From: Lachnospiraceae bacterium AC2031 | GTDB lineage: Bacteria; Bacillota; Clostridia; Lachnospirales; Lachnospiraceae | Direction of reading: 5' to 3' | DNA: 64,000 bases | Assembly: GCA_000687975.1 (NCBI GenBank) | Contig: JIAB01000001.1 | Location: 1,116,001-1,180,000 of the forward strand | Part shown: positions 1 to 8,698 of the stretch, piece after piece | How the letters are laid out: each line of letters opens with the position of its first letter | Position numbering within the stretch: position 1 is the stretch's first letter | Made by a program: the position numbers and the translations under genes | The notes under the pieces: generated by a model | What the model was told of the DNA's origin: nothing | The model's database searches: none | Seen by the model: the letters and a program-made list of their open reading frames with translations, nothing else

Positions 1-6
1 TCCATA

Positions 7-2712
7 TTATATATCCCCCAACTTTTTACACAGGTTAATATATTCATTAATGTATGACTCTGAATCTCCATAAATAAAAGTCAGGTCATTATCCTTAGCA
101 GCATACTCATGTTTTCTTGAACGTTCACTGAAATCCTTTAGTCCTATAGTTGCCATAGAACTCTTTATGGTATGAGCATCAATCCTGTAAGCCTGTATAT
201 CCTTTGCCTCAAGGCTCTTTCTCATTCTTTTAGAGCGTTCTTCGCATTCCTTAACTATATCAGCTATGATTTCCCTTAGAAGATCTTCTTCGCCACCACA
301 ATAGCTGAGAGCAGTATCATAATCAAGTCCATCTATAGACGATAGTCTATCCTTTAAAGAACCTGTATTTTCGATATGAGCTTCGACAGCAGCCTCAGTT
401 ACTATATCTGCAGGCAGCAGTCTTTTTACCATTTCTTCAAGAATACTGGAATCCAATGGTTTAGTTAGATAATCATCAAAGCCTGAACTCAGATACATAT
501 GGCGGCTTCCAGCTACAGCATTTGCAGTGAGTACTACAGCTTTTGTATCTTTATTTAGTGAATCTTTATCCTCTCTAATAATGTGAAGAGCTTCTATACC
601 ATCTGGTTCTGGCATCATATGATCCATAAGGATCAGATCATACTTTTTCTCTTTACATAGCTCTATAGCTTTTTCACCTGAGTTACAGAGATCAGGAACT
701 ATACCATTTCGCTTTAAGAAAAGCTTTACAATAGTAAGATTAGATTGATTATCATCTACCGCTAAGATCTTTGCATCAGGAGCTATAAAGCTGCTATTCG
801 AGGTTTCAACATACTGTTCTGATCTACGCTCCAGAAAATCCTTTTCCAGTGGTTCTGAGTCTTTTATCTTAACAGGAAGCGTTACCCAAAATTCAGATCC
901 CGCTCCATATTCACTCTCTACTCCTAGCTTTCCATTCATGGAATCAACTATGCTTTTAACTATAGCAAGTCCTAGTCCCGTACCCTCTATATTTGCATTT
1001 GACTTTATATCTGCTCTTGAGAATGCTTCAAAAAGGTGGGCCTGTTCTTCTTTTTTGATTCCCTTTCCAGTATCTTTTACATAGAATCTCAGCTCATAGC
1101 CTGAAGGAGTATCTCCTCCGCCAACTTTAAGGGTGATACTACCCTTCTCCGTATATTTAACTGCATTGTTTAAAAGATTGATAAGGATCTGTCTTATTCT
1201 AAACTCATCACTGATCATCTGACATGGAACCTTATCTACTATCTCAGTGCAAAGCTCCAGATCTTTCTCCTCAGCCCTTTCTTTAATAAGCGAGATAACA
1301 TCATACAGCATATCTGACATCAGAAAATCAGCTTCTTTTATCTCCAGCTTTCCAGACTCGATCTTTGTAAAATCGAGTACATCATTAACCAGCATCAGAA
1401 GCATCTTTCCAGACGTCTTAATATTTCTTGAATACTCTTCGATAGCTTTATCGCTGTTCTCCCTAAGTATCATTTCATTCATACCAAGGATTGCATTTAT
1501 AGGTGTTCTAATCTCATGAGACATACTTGCGAGGAATCTGGTCTTAGCAGCAGAAATATCTATAGCATGCTGCTTCTCCTTATTGATCTTTCTAAGATCA
1601 TGTACCTGCTGAATAACAATAAAGGTAAGAAGGAATCCAAGTCCCACAACCATCGGGATTGATTCTCTGATAATTCTGATATCGAAGAGAGTGTTAGTTA
1701 ATTCAATAAGACAGCCAACTAGGAATCCCAGGAATCCCATAAAGGTATAGTGGTAAGATACAGTGTTTCCCTTTACTGCATCCACAACCAGATTTGCAAT
1801 TCCCATTACAGCCAGAAGCACCAGAACGCCATTTGCTACATCTATCACATAATAGAAATCCAGTATTCCAGTAAAATGTAATAACGGCCAGACAACAGCA
1901 TTAAGTACAGAAACGAGCACTACAACCAGCATACTCTTCTTGTACCTTCCACGCTGTATAGAATTTAGATAAATAATAAGACAAAGCGGAATCATCAGGC
2001 ATAGCATAAAGCTAAGCAAGCCATTAACATGATAAACTCCAAATATCAGTGGAAACAGATTAGAATCGGTAATGAGCCAGGCTGCTATGATAAAGATACC
2101 AAGAGCACCGTACATCATATCAATCTTCTGTTTAAACATTAGTTTCAATATGATACTAACTACAAATGAAACAAATGAAAAAATAAGAACTATAAAAGAT
2201 AGAATAAAGAGTAGTCCCACAGATTTAAAAAGATACATAAGAGCACCGGAACGAGTGCTGATAAAAACCTCCGGTATTCCGTAATCAATATCCTGTATAG
2301 ACTTACGGACTAACTTTATTTCTGCACCAGAATCAGTTTCTTTAAGAGGCACATTAAAAAGAAATCTTCTGAAGGAACCACCGGGAATATTTACATCTCG
2401 TTCTTCAACAAAGTCTTTTCTGAGAGTCCCATTTATATATACAGATACATCCTTACGAGTATCAAAGTAAAGATATTCGTTATCAGCAATTTCATAAGGA
2501 AGAGTGGATATAATTGTCTGATCACTATCCTCTTCATAGATTGTTGTCCAATCCTCAATGAAGCGAACCTCTTCTTTTTTTAAGGTATCACCTTTATTTA
2601 TAAATCCATAATAAACAAAAACAAAGGTTGTAAAGACAAGCATAACTAAAAGCAGCACTTTCACTGCTGTAACACTCATCTCTAACAGCCCTTGTTTCTT
2701 GTTATCCTGCAT
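7..2712 (-). CDS. 7TM-type hybrid sensor histidine kinase (HisKA-HATPase-REC-HPt)
   Basis: This is a membrane-bound phosphorelay kinase of 901 residues. An N-terminal membrane segment (about 12-35) is followed by an external domain to about residue 150, then roughly seven hydrophobic helices (about 160-375), the layout of 7TMR-DISM receptors. The HisKA motif MSHEIRTPINAIL carries the phospho-acceptor H399. A GHKL ATPase follows, with a DTGKGIKKEE G1-type motif and GTGLGLAIV. The receiver domain has D697 in LILMDHMMP, and a C-terminal HPt domain has H847 in AHTIKSSM. All four relay residues are present, so phosphotransfer His-Asp-His to an unlinked regulator is likely. The start is supported by GAGGATGG about 6 nt upstream. 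No partner regulator is adjacent, and the signal is unknown. The next gene upstream is the esterase at 2771, with a 58-bp gap. Confidence 0.9.
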   Translation of the reverse strand: MQDNKKQGLLEMSVTAVKVLLLVMLVFTTFVFVYYGFINKGDTLKKEEVRFIEDWTTIYEEDSDQTIISTLPYEIADNEYLYFDTRKDVSVYINGTLRKDFVEERDVNIPGGSFRRFLFNVPLKETDSGAEIKLVRKSIQDIDYGIPEVFISTRSGALMYLFKSVGLLFILSFIVLIFSFVSFVVSIILKLMFKQKIDMMYGALGIFIIAAWLITDSNLFPLIFGVYHVNGLLSFMLCLMIPLCLIIYLNSIQRGRYKKSMLVVVLVSVLNAVVWPLLHFTGILDFYYVIDVANGVLVLLAVMGIANLVVDAVKGNTVSYHYTFMGFLGFLVGCLIELTNTLFDIRIIRESIPMVVGLGFLLTFIVIQQVHDLRKINKEKQHAIDISAAKTRFLASMSHEIRTPINAILGMNEMILRENSDKAIEEYSRNIKTSGKMLLMLVNDVLDFTKIESGKLEIKEADFLMSDMLYDVISLIKERAEEKDLELCTEIVDKVPCQMISDEFRIRQILINLLNNAVKYTEKGSITLKVGGGDTPSGYELRFYVKDTGKGIKKEEQAHLFEAFSRADIKSNANIEGTGLGLAIVKSIVDSMNGKLGVESEYGAGSEFWVTLPVKIKDSEPLEKDFLERRSEQYVETSNSSFIAPDAKILAVDDNQSNLTIVKLFLKRNGIVPDLCNSGEKAIELCKEKKYDLILMDHMMPEPDGIEALHIIREDKDSLNKDTKAVVLTANAVAGSRHMYLSSGFDDYLTKPLDSSILEEMVKRLLPADIVTEAAVEAHIENTGSLKDRLSSIDGLDYDTALSYCGGEEDLLREIIADIVKECEERSKRMRKSLEAKDIQAYRIDAHTIKSSMATIGLKDFSERSRKHEYAAKDNDLTFIYGDSESYINEYINLCKKLGDI

Positions 2713-2770
2713 AAAAATCCATCCTCAAATCTTTTGTATATAATACCAAAAAAGTGAAGATTCTACCACA

Positions 2771-3724
2771 TTAAAAGCCTATTCTTCTGATTGCCTCTAC
2801 CAGATTTCTTCCATAACTTTCTGTACCCAGTCCGTTAGGGTGAAGATTATCCAGATAGTACTCTGAAAGATGCGGAACAAGTGTAAAGCCTTCAACAACT
2901 TTTATATTGCCGTACTTTCCTACAATCCTTTTTATCTCTTCACAGAACTTTGTAAGAACAGGAAGTCCGTCTTCTGAATCACCTCTCCATAATGGTGTTA
3001 TACATAGTATTGGAATCTCTGTTCCATAAATTCCGATAAGAGTTTCATAATACTCTTCTACAACCTGAGGAGCATTCTCATCTCCGTACTGATTGGTTCC
3101 CAAAGCAACTATGATCTTATCAGGATTATATCCCTCCATCTTCATCAGAGATTTATTATCATAAATATATCCGCCTATTCCCTGATTTAAAATATCATAG
3201 TTTAATAATCTGTTAGCTACACTAACATATGTCTGATATGATCTAAGAGGACCGAAGCCCTGGGTTATTGAATCTCCAAGCCACAGAACCTTTTCATTTT
3301 TAGTAACATTTTTATAGTCAGCATCTATATCAAAATTTTTAATAAGAACTGTAGCGTCAGCAGGAAGATAGATGGTTACATTCTTCTCTCCCTGTGGCAT
3401 ATCCCAGCTGATTGTTCCTTCCAGTTCAACATCCTTCACGTATACAATCTCTGTAGCAAGACCATCTATAGATAGTTCAAAAGAATCTTCTGAACCCTTC
3501 CATATGATCTTGTAATCGAAAGAAACCTTTGTTGCATCAGATATAAACTCTATAGTTTTAGCTGTAGAAGCATCACATCTTTCGAACCACATTTCAAATG
3601 CACCTTCAAAGTAATCCATCTGAGGTTTGGTATACTGATTGGCTTTAAGATATCCATCTTCTGTTTCCTCAAAATAGAGTGCACCATAGTATATTTCTTT
3701 CAATTTTTCATTTGATAATTTCAT
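2771..3724 (-). CDS. SGNH/GDSL-family esterase
   Basis: This 317-residue protein has no signal peptide and is probably cytoplasmic. The first half (to about 145) is a beta-rich domain, as in two-domain SGNH carbohydrate esterases. The hydrolase block I is VLWLGDSITQGFG, with the nucleophile Ser in GDS. Block III is LGTNQYGD, and the C-terminal DNLHPNGLG supplies the Asp-His pair of the triad. Family knowledge suggests deacetylation of acylated sugars or oligosaccharides, which fits a plant-fibre-degrading host, but the substrate cannot be read from the sequence. AAAGGGG lies upstream of the ATG. It may share a transcript with the kinase gene downstream. Confidence 0.85.
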   Translation of the reverse strand: MKLSNEKLKEIYYGALYFEETEDGYLKANQYTKPQMDYFEGAFEMWFERCDASTAKTIEFISDATKVSFDYKIIWKGSEDSFELSIDGLATEIVYVKDVELEGTISWDMPQGEKNVTIYLPADATVLIKNFDIDADYKNVTKNEKVLWLGDSITQGFGPLRSYQTYVSVANRLLNYDILNQGIGGYIYDNKSLMKMEGYNPDKIIVALGTNQYGDENAPQVVEEYYETLIGIYGTEIPILCITPLWRGDSEDGLPVLTKFCEEIKRIVGKYGNIKVVEGFTLVPHLSEYYLDNLHPNGLGTESYGRNLVEAIRRIGF

Positions 3725-3951
3725 AAAATATTTACCCCTTTCATATCGATATTATGACATAAATTTAAAGCATTTATTCAAGTATAAAATATCGGTCTTT
3801 TTCATCAAAAAAATGGCTAAAAATAGGCCTTTATTTTATTAGAAAAGCCATTTATATTATAGCAAATATTTAGCAAAAAACTATAATCAAATTACACTAT
3901 TACACAAATACACTATTTACAACTATATATCGAAAGAGAGGACGTTGAGTT
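3725..3951. other. AT-rich non-coding stretch with a stem-loop and TTACAC repeats
   Basis: No gene is supported here. AAATGGCT at 3811-3818 pairs with AGCCATTT at 3846-3853 across a 27-nt loop. Closer to the next ORF, TTACAC or near matches start at 3892, 3900, 3909 and 3917, spaced 8-9 bp. This spacing is not helically phased. The stretch probably holds the promoters of the esterase (minus strand) and of the small frameshifted ORF (plus strand). Confidence 0.4.
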
Positions 3952-4153
3952 ATGAGAAAAAACAACCTGGAATACTTACCAGCTGGATGTTTATGTGGAT
4001 ACAGACGGTGAAATTCACCTTGGTGCCAGCGCATCAAACGAAAACAGAGTATCCGCTTCAGGACATTCAAGAGATAGTGAGACTGCTACCCTTTTTGCAT
4101 CAAAGCTTGGTTTAGATGGTTCCAGAAACACACCACTCGGAAATCAGTATTAA
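3952..4153 (+). pseudogene. small ORF of about 66 codons, broken by a +1 change in an A6 run
   Basis: An ATG at 3952 follows GAGAGG by about 11 nt and is read for only a few residues in frame. If one A is removed from the A6 run at 3957-3962, the frame opens into 66 residues ending at TAA 4151-4153. That product is hydrophilic and protein-like: it begins MRKTTWNTYQLDVYVDTD, continues GEIHLGASASNENRVSASG and ends NTPLGNQY. I do not recognise the family. The length is 202 nt, which is 67 codons plus one base. Alternatives are a genuine pseudogene, a homopolymer sequencing error, phase variation or programmed frameshifting. The ORF is followed directly by a strong bidirectional terminator, so it looks like a transcription unit of its own. 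Confidence 0.5.
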
Positions 4154-4191
4154 TAATAGAAATGCTCATATAAAGCATTCCCTCACACATA

Positions 4192-4237
4192 AAAACACTA
4201 CTGCTTAGCAAAAGCTTAGCGGTAGTGTTTTTGTTTT
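4192..4237. terminator. bidirectional intrinsic terminator
   Basis: AAAACACTAC pairs with GTAGTGTTTT, and the inner GCT.AGC part of the stem also pairs. T tracts follow on both strands. It separates the plus-strand small ORF from the convergent GGDEF gene, and can end both transcripts. Confidence 0.8.
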
Positions 4238-4256
4238 ACTTGTGTTCCCATTGGCC

Positions 4257-5648
4257 TTATCTATATTTTTTCTCTGGATGAGCTTTGTAGTACTCATTTT
4301 TATCTATATACATTCTTTCATCTGCCAGACGCATAGCTTTTCGGATATCGTCTCCTTCACTCACTACATATGTTCCTACAGCAAAATGAATACTATGTAC
4401 ATCTTCTGCATATTGATTAATCGCCTTTATTCTATGACTTAACTGGTCCTCATCGGTAAATGGAGCAATGATCATAAACTCATCTCCGCCTGCTCGATAA
4501 ACTAAAGAATCATCAAACACCTGAAGCAATGTCTTAGCGGCACTTTGAAGCATCTGATCACCAGCGTCATGCCCCTTCTCATCATTAACTCTCTTAAGAC
4601 CATTTAAATCTGCAAATACAACTGCATATGGATACTTAATCTGAATCTTACCATCAACGATATCATTTACATATGTATTCATGGCATTTCTGTTTCTGAC
4701 TCCTGTCAGCATATCCATAGAGCTAAGTACTTCCAATCGCTTAAGCAACTGATAGTTAGAGATTTCTGATGCAATAAACAGAGATGTGAGTTCAAGTGTT
4801 TCTTTGATCTTTACTGTATTTTCAACATTAAAATTAATGGCCCATATATATCCTAGAACTCTGTTATTATATTCCAATGGAAGAAGCACTATATTCTTAC
4901 CACCCGCATCTGTAAGTGACTTATGCCAGGTTGGATTAATCTCCTTAAGCCACTCCATATCGTTGTCATCCTTTATGATAACACTGGTACTATCACCAAT
5001 AGTATCTTTCCAGGTCTGGACTATTCCATAAAAGCTTTCGTTAAGGTATGTATCCATTGGAAGCAGACCGCAGTCTGGTTTAAGTGCCTCACAGAAGGTC
5101 TGACAACGCCTTACTTCATCATCAACAAGAAGAATGCAGCAATGATCTGAGTCACATATTTTTCTGATATCCTCTATTACTTCATCCAGACTTTCACGAG
5201 TATTATCTGTGCTCCTAAGTTTAATACAGGTTGATAAAACCGCAGAAGATGTATCCGCGGAAAGACTCGCCCGCTGCTCAGAATCTGCATTTGGTGTTAC
5301 ATCGTATGAATAAATGCAGTAACCTGTATTCTCTTTATCTGACTCTAGTGGAAGTAGAAACATATTAAGCCAAAGCCCCATCTGTGGAAGCTTAACATAT
5401 GTATGAAGTGGTTGTCCTAAAATCGCCGAACGATAACAGAAATCCTCAAAGTTTCTGTTCTGTGGAAGATACTCCTCATAAGGTGAATCCGGAATAAATG
5501 GACGATGCATGACATTCATCATGTCATCACAGTGAGCTTTGTTTCCAGCTACAATACGAATATTTCCGTATTGATCATCCGAAAACATTTCTACAGAAAT
5601 GATACAAGTTTTGGCCTTGTACCCCGATAATAATCTTTCAAAATCCAT
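4257..5648 (-). CDS. diguanylate cyclase with N-terminal sensory region and GAF-like domain
   Basis: This soluble 463-residue protein makes cyclic di-GMP from two GTP. The GGDEF catalytic motif is intact at residues 387-391 (RAGGDEF), preceded by the domain start LSSMDMLTGVRNRNAM and the nucleotide-site FADLNGLKRVNDEKGHDAGD. Residues of about 150-300 have the character of a GAF domain, and the first 140 residues form an unassigned sensory region with PAS-like length. I see no RxxD inhibitory site immediately upstream of GGDEF. No membrane segment is present. The start has GAGGAGAAGG about 4 nt upstream. It is a single-gene unit between the terminator at 4192 and the GHKL operon. Confidence 0.88.
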   Translation of the reverse strand: MDFERLLSGYKAKTCIISVEMFSDDQYGNIRIVAGNKAHCDDMMNVMHRPFIPDSPYEEYLPQNRNFEDFCYRSAILGQPLHTYVKLPQMGLWLNMFLLPLESDKENTGYCIYSYDVTPNADSEQRASLSADTSSAVLSTCIKLRSTDNTRESLDEVIEDIRKICDSDHCCILLVDDEVRRCQTFCEALKPDCGLLPMDTYLNESFYGIVQTWKDTIGDSTSVIIKDDNDMEWLKEINPTWHKSLTDAGGKNIVLLPLEYNNRVLGYIWAINFNVENTVKIKETLELTSLFIASEISNYQLLKRLEVLSSMDMLTGVRNRNAMNTYVNDIVDGKIQIKYPYAVVFADLNGLKRVNDEKGHDAGDQMLQSAAKTLLQVFDDSLVYRAGGDEFMIIAPFTDEDQLSHRIKAINQYAEDVHSIHFAVGTYVVSEGDDIRKAMRLADERMYIDKNEYYKAHPEKKYR

Positions 5649-5718
5649 ATGCCTTCTCCTCTCTGGATTTTCCTTCTTAAATTGTACTAATACCCCGTAC
5701 TTTATTATATCATATCGA

Positions 5719-7182
5719 CTACATATTTCTAGGAATTAATATAGTAAGCGTAAATACCCCATCCTTTGCACTTACCTTTTCTATCCCATCATACTTGGAT
5801 ATAGTAGCCTTCATATTCTGTGTACCAAATCCATGAAGAGATCTATCTTTCTTCGTAGTAACTCTTTCGCCGTCCCCAAAAAGTTTTCCAGCAATACTTC
5901 CTTCCTCAACCATAGTATTACTAAGAGTTACAGAAAAGAATTTGTCGGTCTTTTTCATATCCAGCTTAATCCACTTATCACTCTCTTCTGGAAGCTTCTC
6001 ACAGGCCTCTATGGCGTTGTCCATAGCATTTGCAAAGATACTGCAGATGTCTACAGGCTTCATTCCAAGGCCGCCATCAACGACTCCATCGATAATAAAA
6101 TCTATCTTCTCTTCCTCCATCTTAGAGGTTTTCATACCAACGATACAGTCCAGCATCTCGTCACCTGTTATATATTTCGGTGACATCGCCTTGATATTTC
6201 CAAGAAGAAGCTTCAGTTGTTCCCCTGCCTCCTCAATATTATTATTTGAATATAGTGTAGAAAGACTGGCCAGATTATTCTTTATCTCACGTCTGAAAGC
6301 TCTGGTCTCATTTTGATCCTTCTTATATTGGTTCAGATAATCCAGTTCTGCCGCGATATAGTTTTCCTGAATCTTTGACTTTTCAACCACATAACGTCGA
6401 GAAATAATGGAAATAAACATAAATGGAACTACAAAACCAATAATTGGCATAATAACTCCAAGTTCATATCTGATACATGTCTCATATATTGTATCAGAGC
6501 TGATAAATGCCATAAGGGTCAGACCTATCATAAGGGATTCCCATAGAATAAATAGCACTCTATACTTCCAGTTAATATACATAGTCCTGGATTTTTTTAT
6601 CATTCCAAAGTAAAGTGCAAGAAAAATGATCAAGCATATAAAAGTTGAAACAAGCACACATATATAACTAAGCATTCGACCTACATAATCATCTATATTG
6701 GTCATATCTACCATGGCCTGTCTTGGATCATCAAAAAAGAATGATACCGAATATGTTGTTTCAAGCATAACATACCCTATAAGACCTATTGTCATTAACA
6801 TAGTAAAAAGGGCGGTTCGAATTCTTTTCTTCGAAAATGTAAGCATAGCGGATAGAAAAATACATGAGTAAAACATAAATCTGCAAAGCCCTATAGGTGC
6901 TCCCGGATACTGAACTAACAGCATGCCCTCCTGATATGGTTCATTCCAAGTTTTTCTAAGCGTAGTAAATTCATAGATCACAACTATTACATAACAGATT
7001 AAAAAAAATATAAAAAAAATAGTGAGCGGTAAAGCGCTCTTTCTTGTAAGCTTTCCCTCTTTCCCAAAGAAACATATCAGGATCATTATCACAGAAAAAG
7101 CTACAAGAACACCCGCTAGATTATCCAGGATCAAAGGAATGAACATATTAAGTTGTGATTTAAACATTTCACCACATGTCAT
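5719..7182 (-). CDS. GHKL-domain membrane sensor, phospho-acceptor His replaced by Arg (copy 1)
   Basis: This 487-residue protein has the layout of AgrC-type peptide sensors: about six or seven N-terminal membrane helices (to about 265), a coiled helix, then a GHKL ATPase. The ATPase N box (DICSIFANAMDNAIEACE) and G box (SLHGFGTQNM) look intact. The dimerisation helix reads ETRAFRREIKNNL, so the usual His of FRHD is Arg298 (codon CGT at 6289-6291). In the third paralogue this site is CAT. The ATPase half is almost identical to copy 2, while the membrane half differs. It is the last of three tandem genes with gaps of 18 and 25 nt. No LytTR regulator lies nearby. It could be a signalling pseudokinase or a partner subunit; this is inference. 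Confidence 0.85.
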   Translation of the reverse strand: MTCGEMFKSQLNMFIPLILDNLAGVLVAFSVIMILICFFGKEGKLTRKSALPLTIFFIFFLICYVIVVIYEFTTLRKTWNEPYQEGMLLVQYPGAPIGLCRFMFYSCIFLSAMLTFSKKRIRTALFTMLMTIGLIGYVMLETTYSVSFFFDDPRQAMVDMTNIDDYVGRMLSYICVLVSTFICLIIFLALYFGMIKKSRTMYINWKYRVLFILWESLMIGLTLMAFISSDTIYETCIRYELGVIMPIIGFVVPFMFISIISRRYVVEKSKIQENYIAAELDYLNQYKKDQNETRAFRREIKNNLASLSTLYSNNNIEEAGEQLKLLLGNIKAMSPKYITGDEMLDCIVGMKTSKMEEEKIDFIIDGVVDGGLGMKPVDICSIFANAMDNAIEACEKLPEESDKWIKLDMKKTDKFFSVTLSNTMVEEGSIAGKLFGDGERVTTKKDRSLHGFGTQNMKATISKYDGIEKVSAKDGVFTLTILIPRNM

Positions 7183-7207
7183 GATCTTTCAACCTGCTTT
7201 TAACCAA

Positions 7208-8674
7208 CTAATTATTCTTTCTAGGAATTAATATAGAAAGCGTAAATACCCCATCCTTTGCACTTACCTTTTCTATTCCATCATACTTGGAGATAGTAGC
7301 CTTCATATTCTGTGTTCCGAATCCATGAAGTGACCTATCTTTCTTCGTAGTCACTCTTTCACCGTCCCCAAAAAGCTTTCCAACAATACTTCCTTCCTCT
7401 ACCATAGTATTACTAAGAGTTACTGAAAAGAATTTGTCGGTCTTCTTCATGGCCAGCTTAATCCATCTCTCACTCTCTTCTGGAAGCTTCTCGCAGGCCT
7501 CTATGGCGTTGTCCATAGCATTTGCAAAGATACTGCAGATGTCTACAGGCTTCATTCCAAGGCCTCCATCAACGACTCCATCGATAATAAAATCTATCTT
7601 TTCTTCCTCCATCTTAGAGGTTTTCATACCAACGATACAGTCCAGCATCTCATCTCCTGTTATATATTTCGGTGACATTGACTTGATATTGCCCAGAAGA
7701 GACTTTAGCTGCTCTCCTGCCTCTTCGATATTGTTATTTGCATATAGCGTAGAAAGACTGGCTAGATTGTTCTTTATCTCTCGTCTGAAAGCACGAGTCT
7801 CATTTTGATCCTTCTTATATTGGTTCAGATAATCCAGCTCTGCCGCGATATAGTTTTCCTGAACCTTTGATTTTTCAACCACATAACGTCGGGAGATAAT
7901 AGATATCAACATAAATGGAACTACAAAACCAATAATTGGCAGAATAACTCCAAGCTCATATCTGATACATGTCTCATATGTTGCATCCGAACTCTTAGAT
8001 TCTACAAGAAGCAAACCTATCATAAAGGATGTCCATATGATAAACAGCGTTCTATACTTCCAGTTAATATACATAGTCCTGGATTTTTTCATCATTCCAA
8101 AGTAAAGTGCAAGAAAAATCACTATACCTATAAGAGTTGAAACAATAACATATACATATATAAGCTTTTGCCCTAAATGATCATTTACATTGGCCATATT
8201 TATCATGGCCTGTCTTGGATCATCAAAAAAGAATGATATCGAATATATAGTTTCAAGCTCAACATACCCTATAAGAACTAAATTCATTACCAATGATAGA
8301 ATTGCTGTCCGAATTCTTTTCTTCGAAAATGTGAACATAGCTGACAGAAAAACACATACGCAAACCATAAATCTGCCAAACCATAGAGGTATTCCCGGAT
8401 ACTGAATCAACAGCATTCCATCTTGATATGGTTCATTCCATGTCTTTCTAAGCGTTACATATTGATAGATCACAACTAATACACCAGGTACAACTAAAAC
8501 CACACAAAGAAAAGCTAATGGATAAATGCTCTTTCTAGTGAGTTTTCCTTCTTTCCCCAAAAAACATATCAGGATCATCATCACAGTTAAAGATGTAAAA
8601 ATACATGATGAATTATCCAGAATCATGGGAATGAACATATTAAGTTGTGATTTAAACATTTCACCACATGTCAT
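7208..8674 (-). CDS. GHKL-domain membrane sensor, phospho-acceptor His replaced by Arg (copy 2)
   Basis: This is the middle gene of the GHKL triplet. The first ten-odd residues (MTCGEMFKSQLNMFIP) and the whole cytoplasmic half match copy 1 closely. The membrane helices and outer loops between about residues 17 and 240 are much more divergent. The H-box reads FRREIKNNL, with Arg (codon CGA at 7781-7783) at the phospho-acceptor position. N and G boxes of the ATPase are intact. I chose ATG 8674 because it aligns with the start of copy 1 and has GGTAG 9 nt upstream; an ATG two codons earlier (8680) is possible. Regulation is presumably from the promoter before the third paralogue. Confidence 0.85.
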   Translation of the reverse strand: MTCGEMFKSQLNMFIPMILDNSSCIFTSLTVMMILICFLGKEGKLTRKSIYPLAFLCVVLVVPGVLVVIYQYVTLRKTWNEPYQDGMLLIQYPGIPLWFGRFMVCVCVFLSAMFTFSKKRIRTAILSLVMNLVLIGYVELETIYSISFFFDDPRQAMINMANVNDHLGQKLIYVYVIVSTLIGIVIFLALYFGMMKKSRTMYINWKYRTLFIIWTSFMIGLLLVESKSSDATYETCIRYELGVILPIIGFVVPFMLISIISRRYVVEKSKVQENYIAAELDYLNQYKKDQNETRAFRREIKNNLASLSTLYANNNIEEAGEQLKSLLGNIKSMSPKYITGDEMLDCIVGMKTSKMEEEKIDFIIDGVVDGGLGMKPVDICSIFANAMDNAIEACEKLPEESERWIKLAMKKTDKFFSVTLSNTMVEEGSIVGKLFGDGERVTTKKDRSLHGFGTQNMKATISKYDGIEKVSAKDGVFTLSILIPRKNN

Positions 8675-8698
8675 GATCATCTACCAACTTATAACCAA

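Noticed and set aside
3725-3951. Same operator as the array at 39668, on the basis of TTACAC words
   Set aside because: Spacing is 8-9 bp, not 10-11 bp, and the stretch is very AT-rich, so chance is likely.
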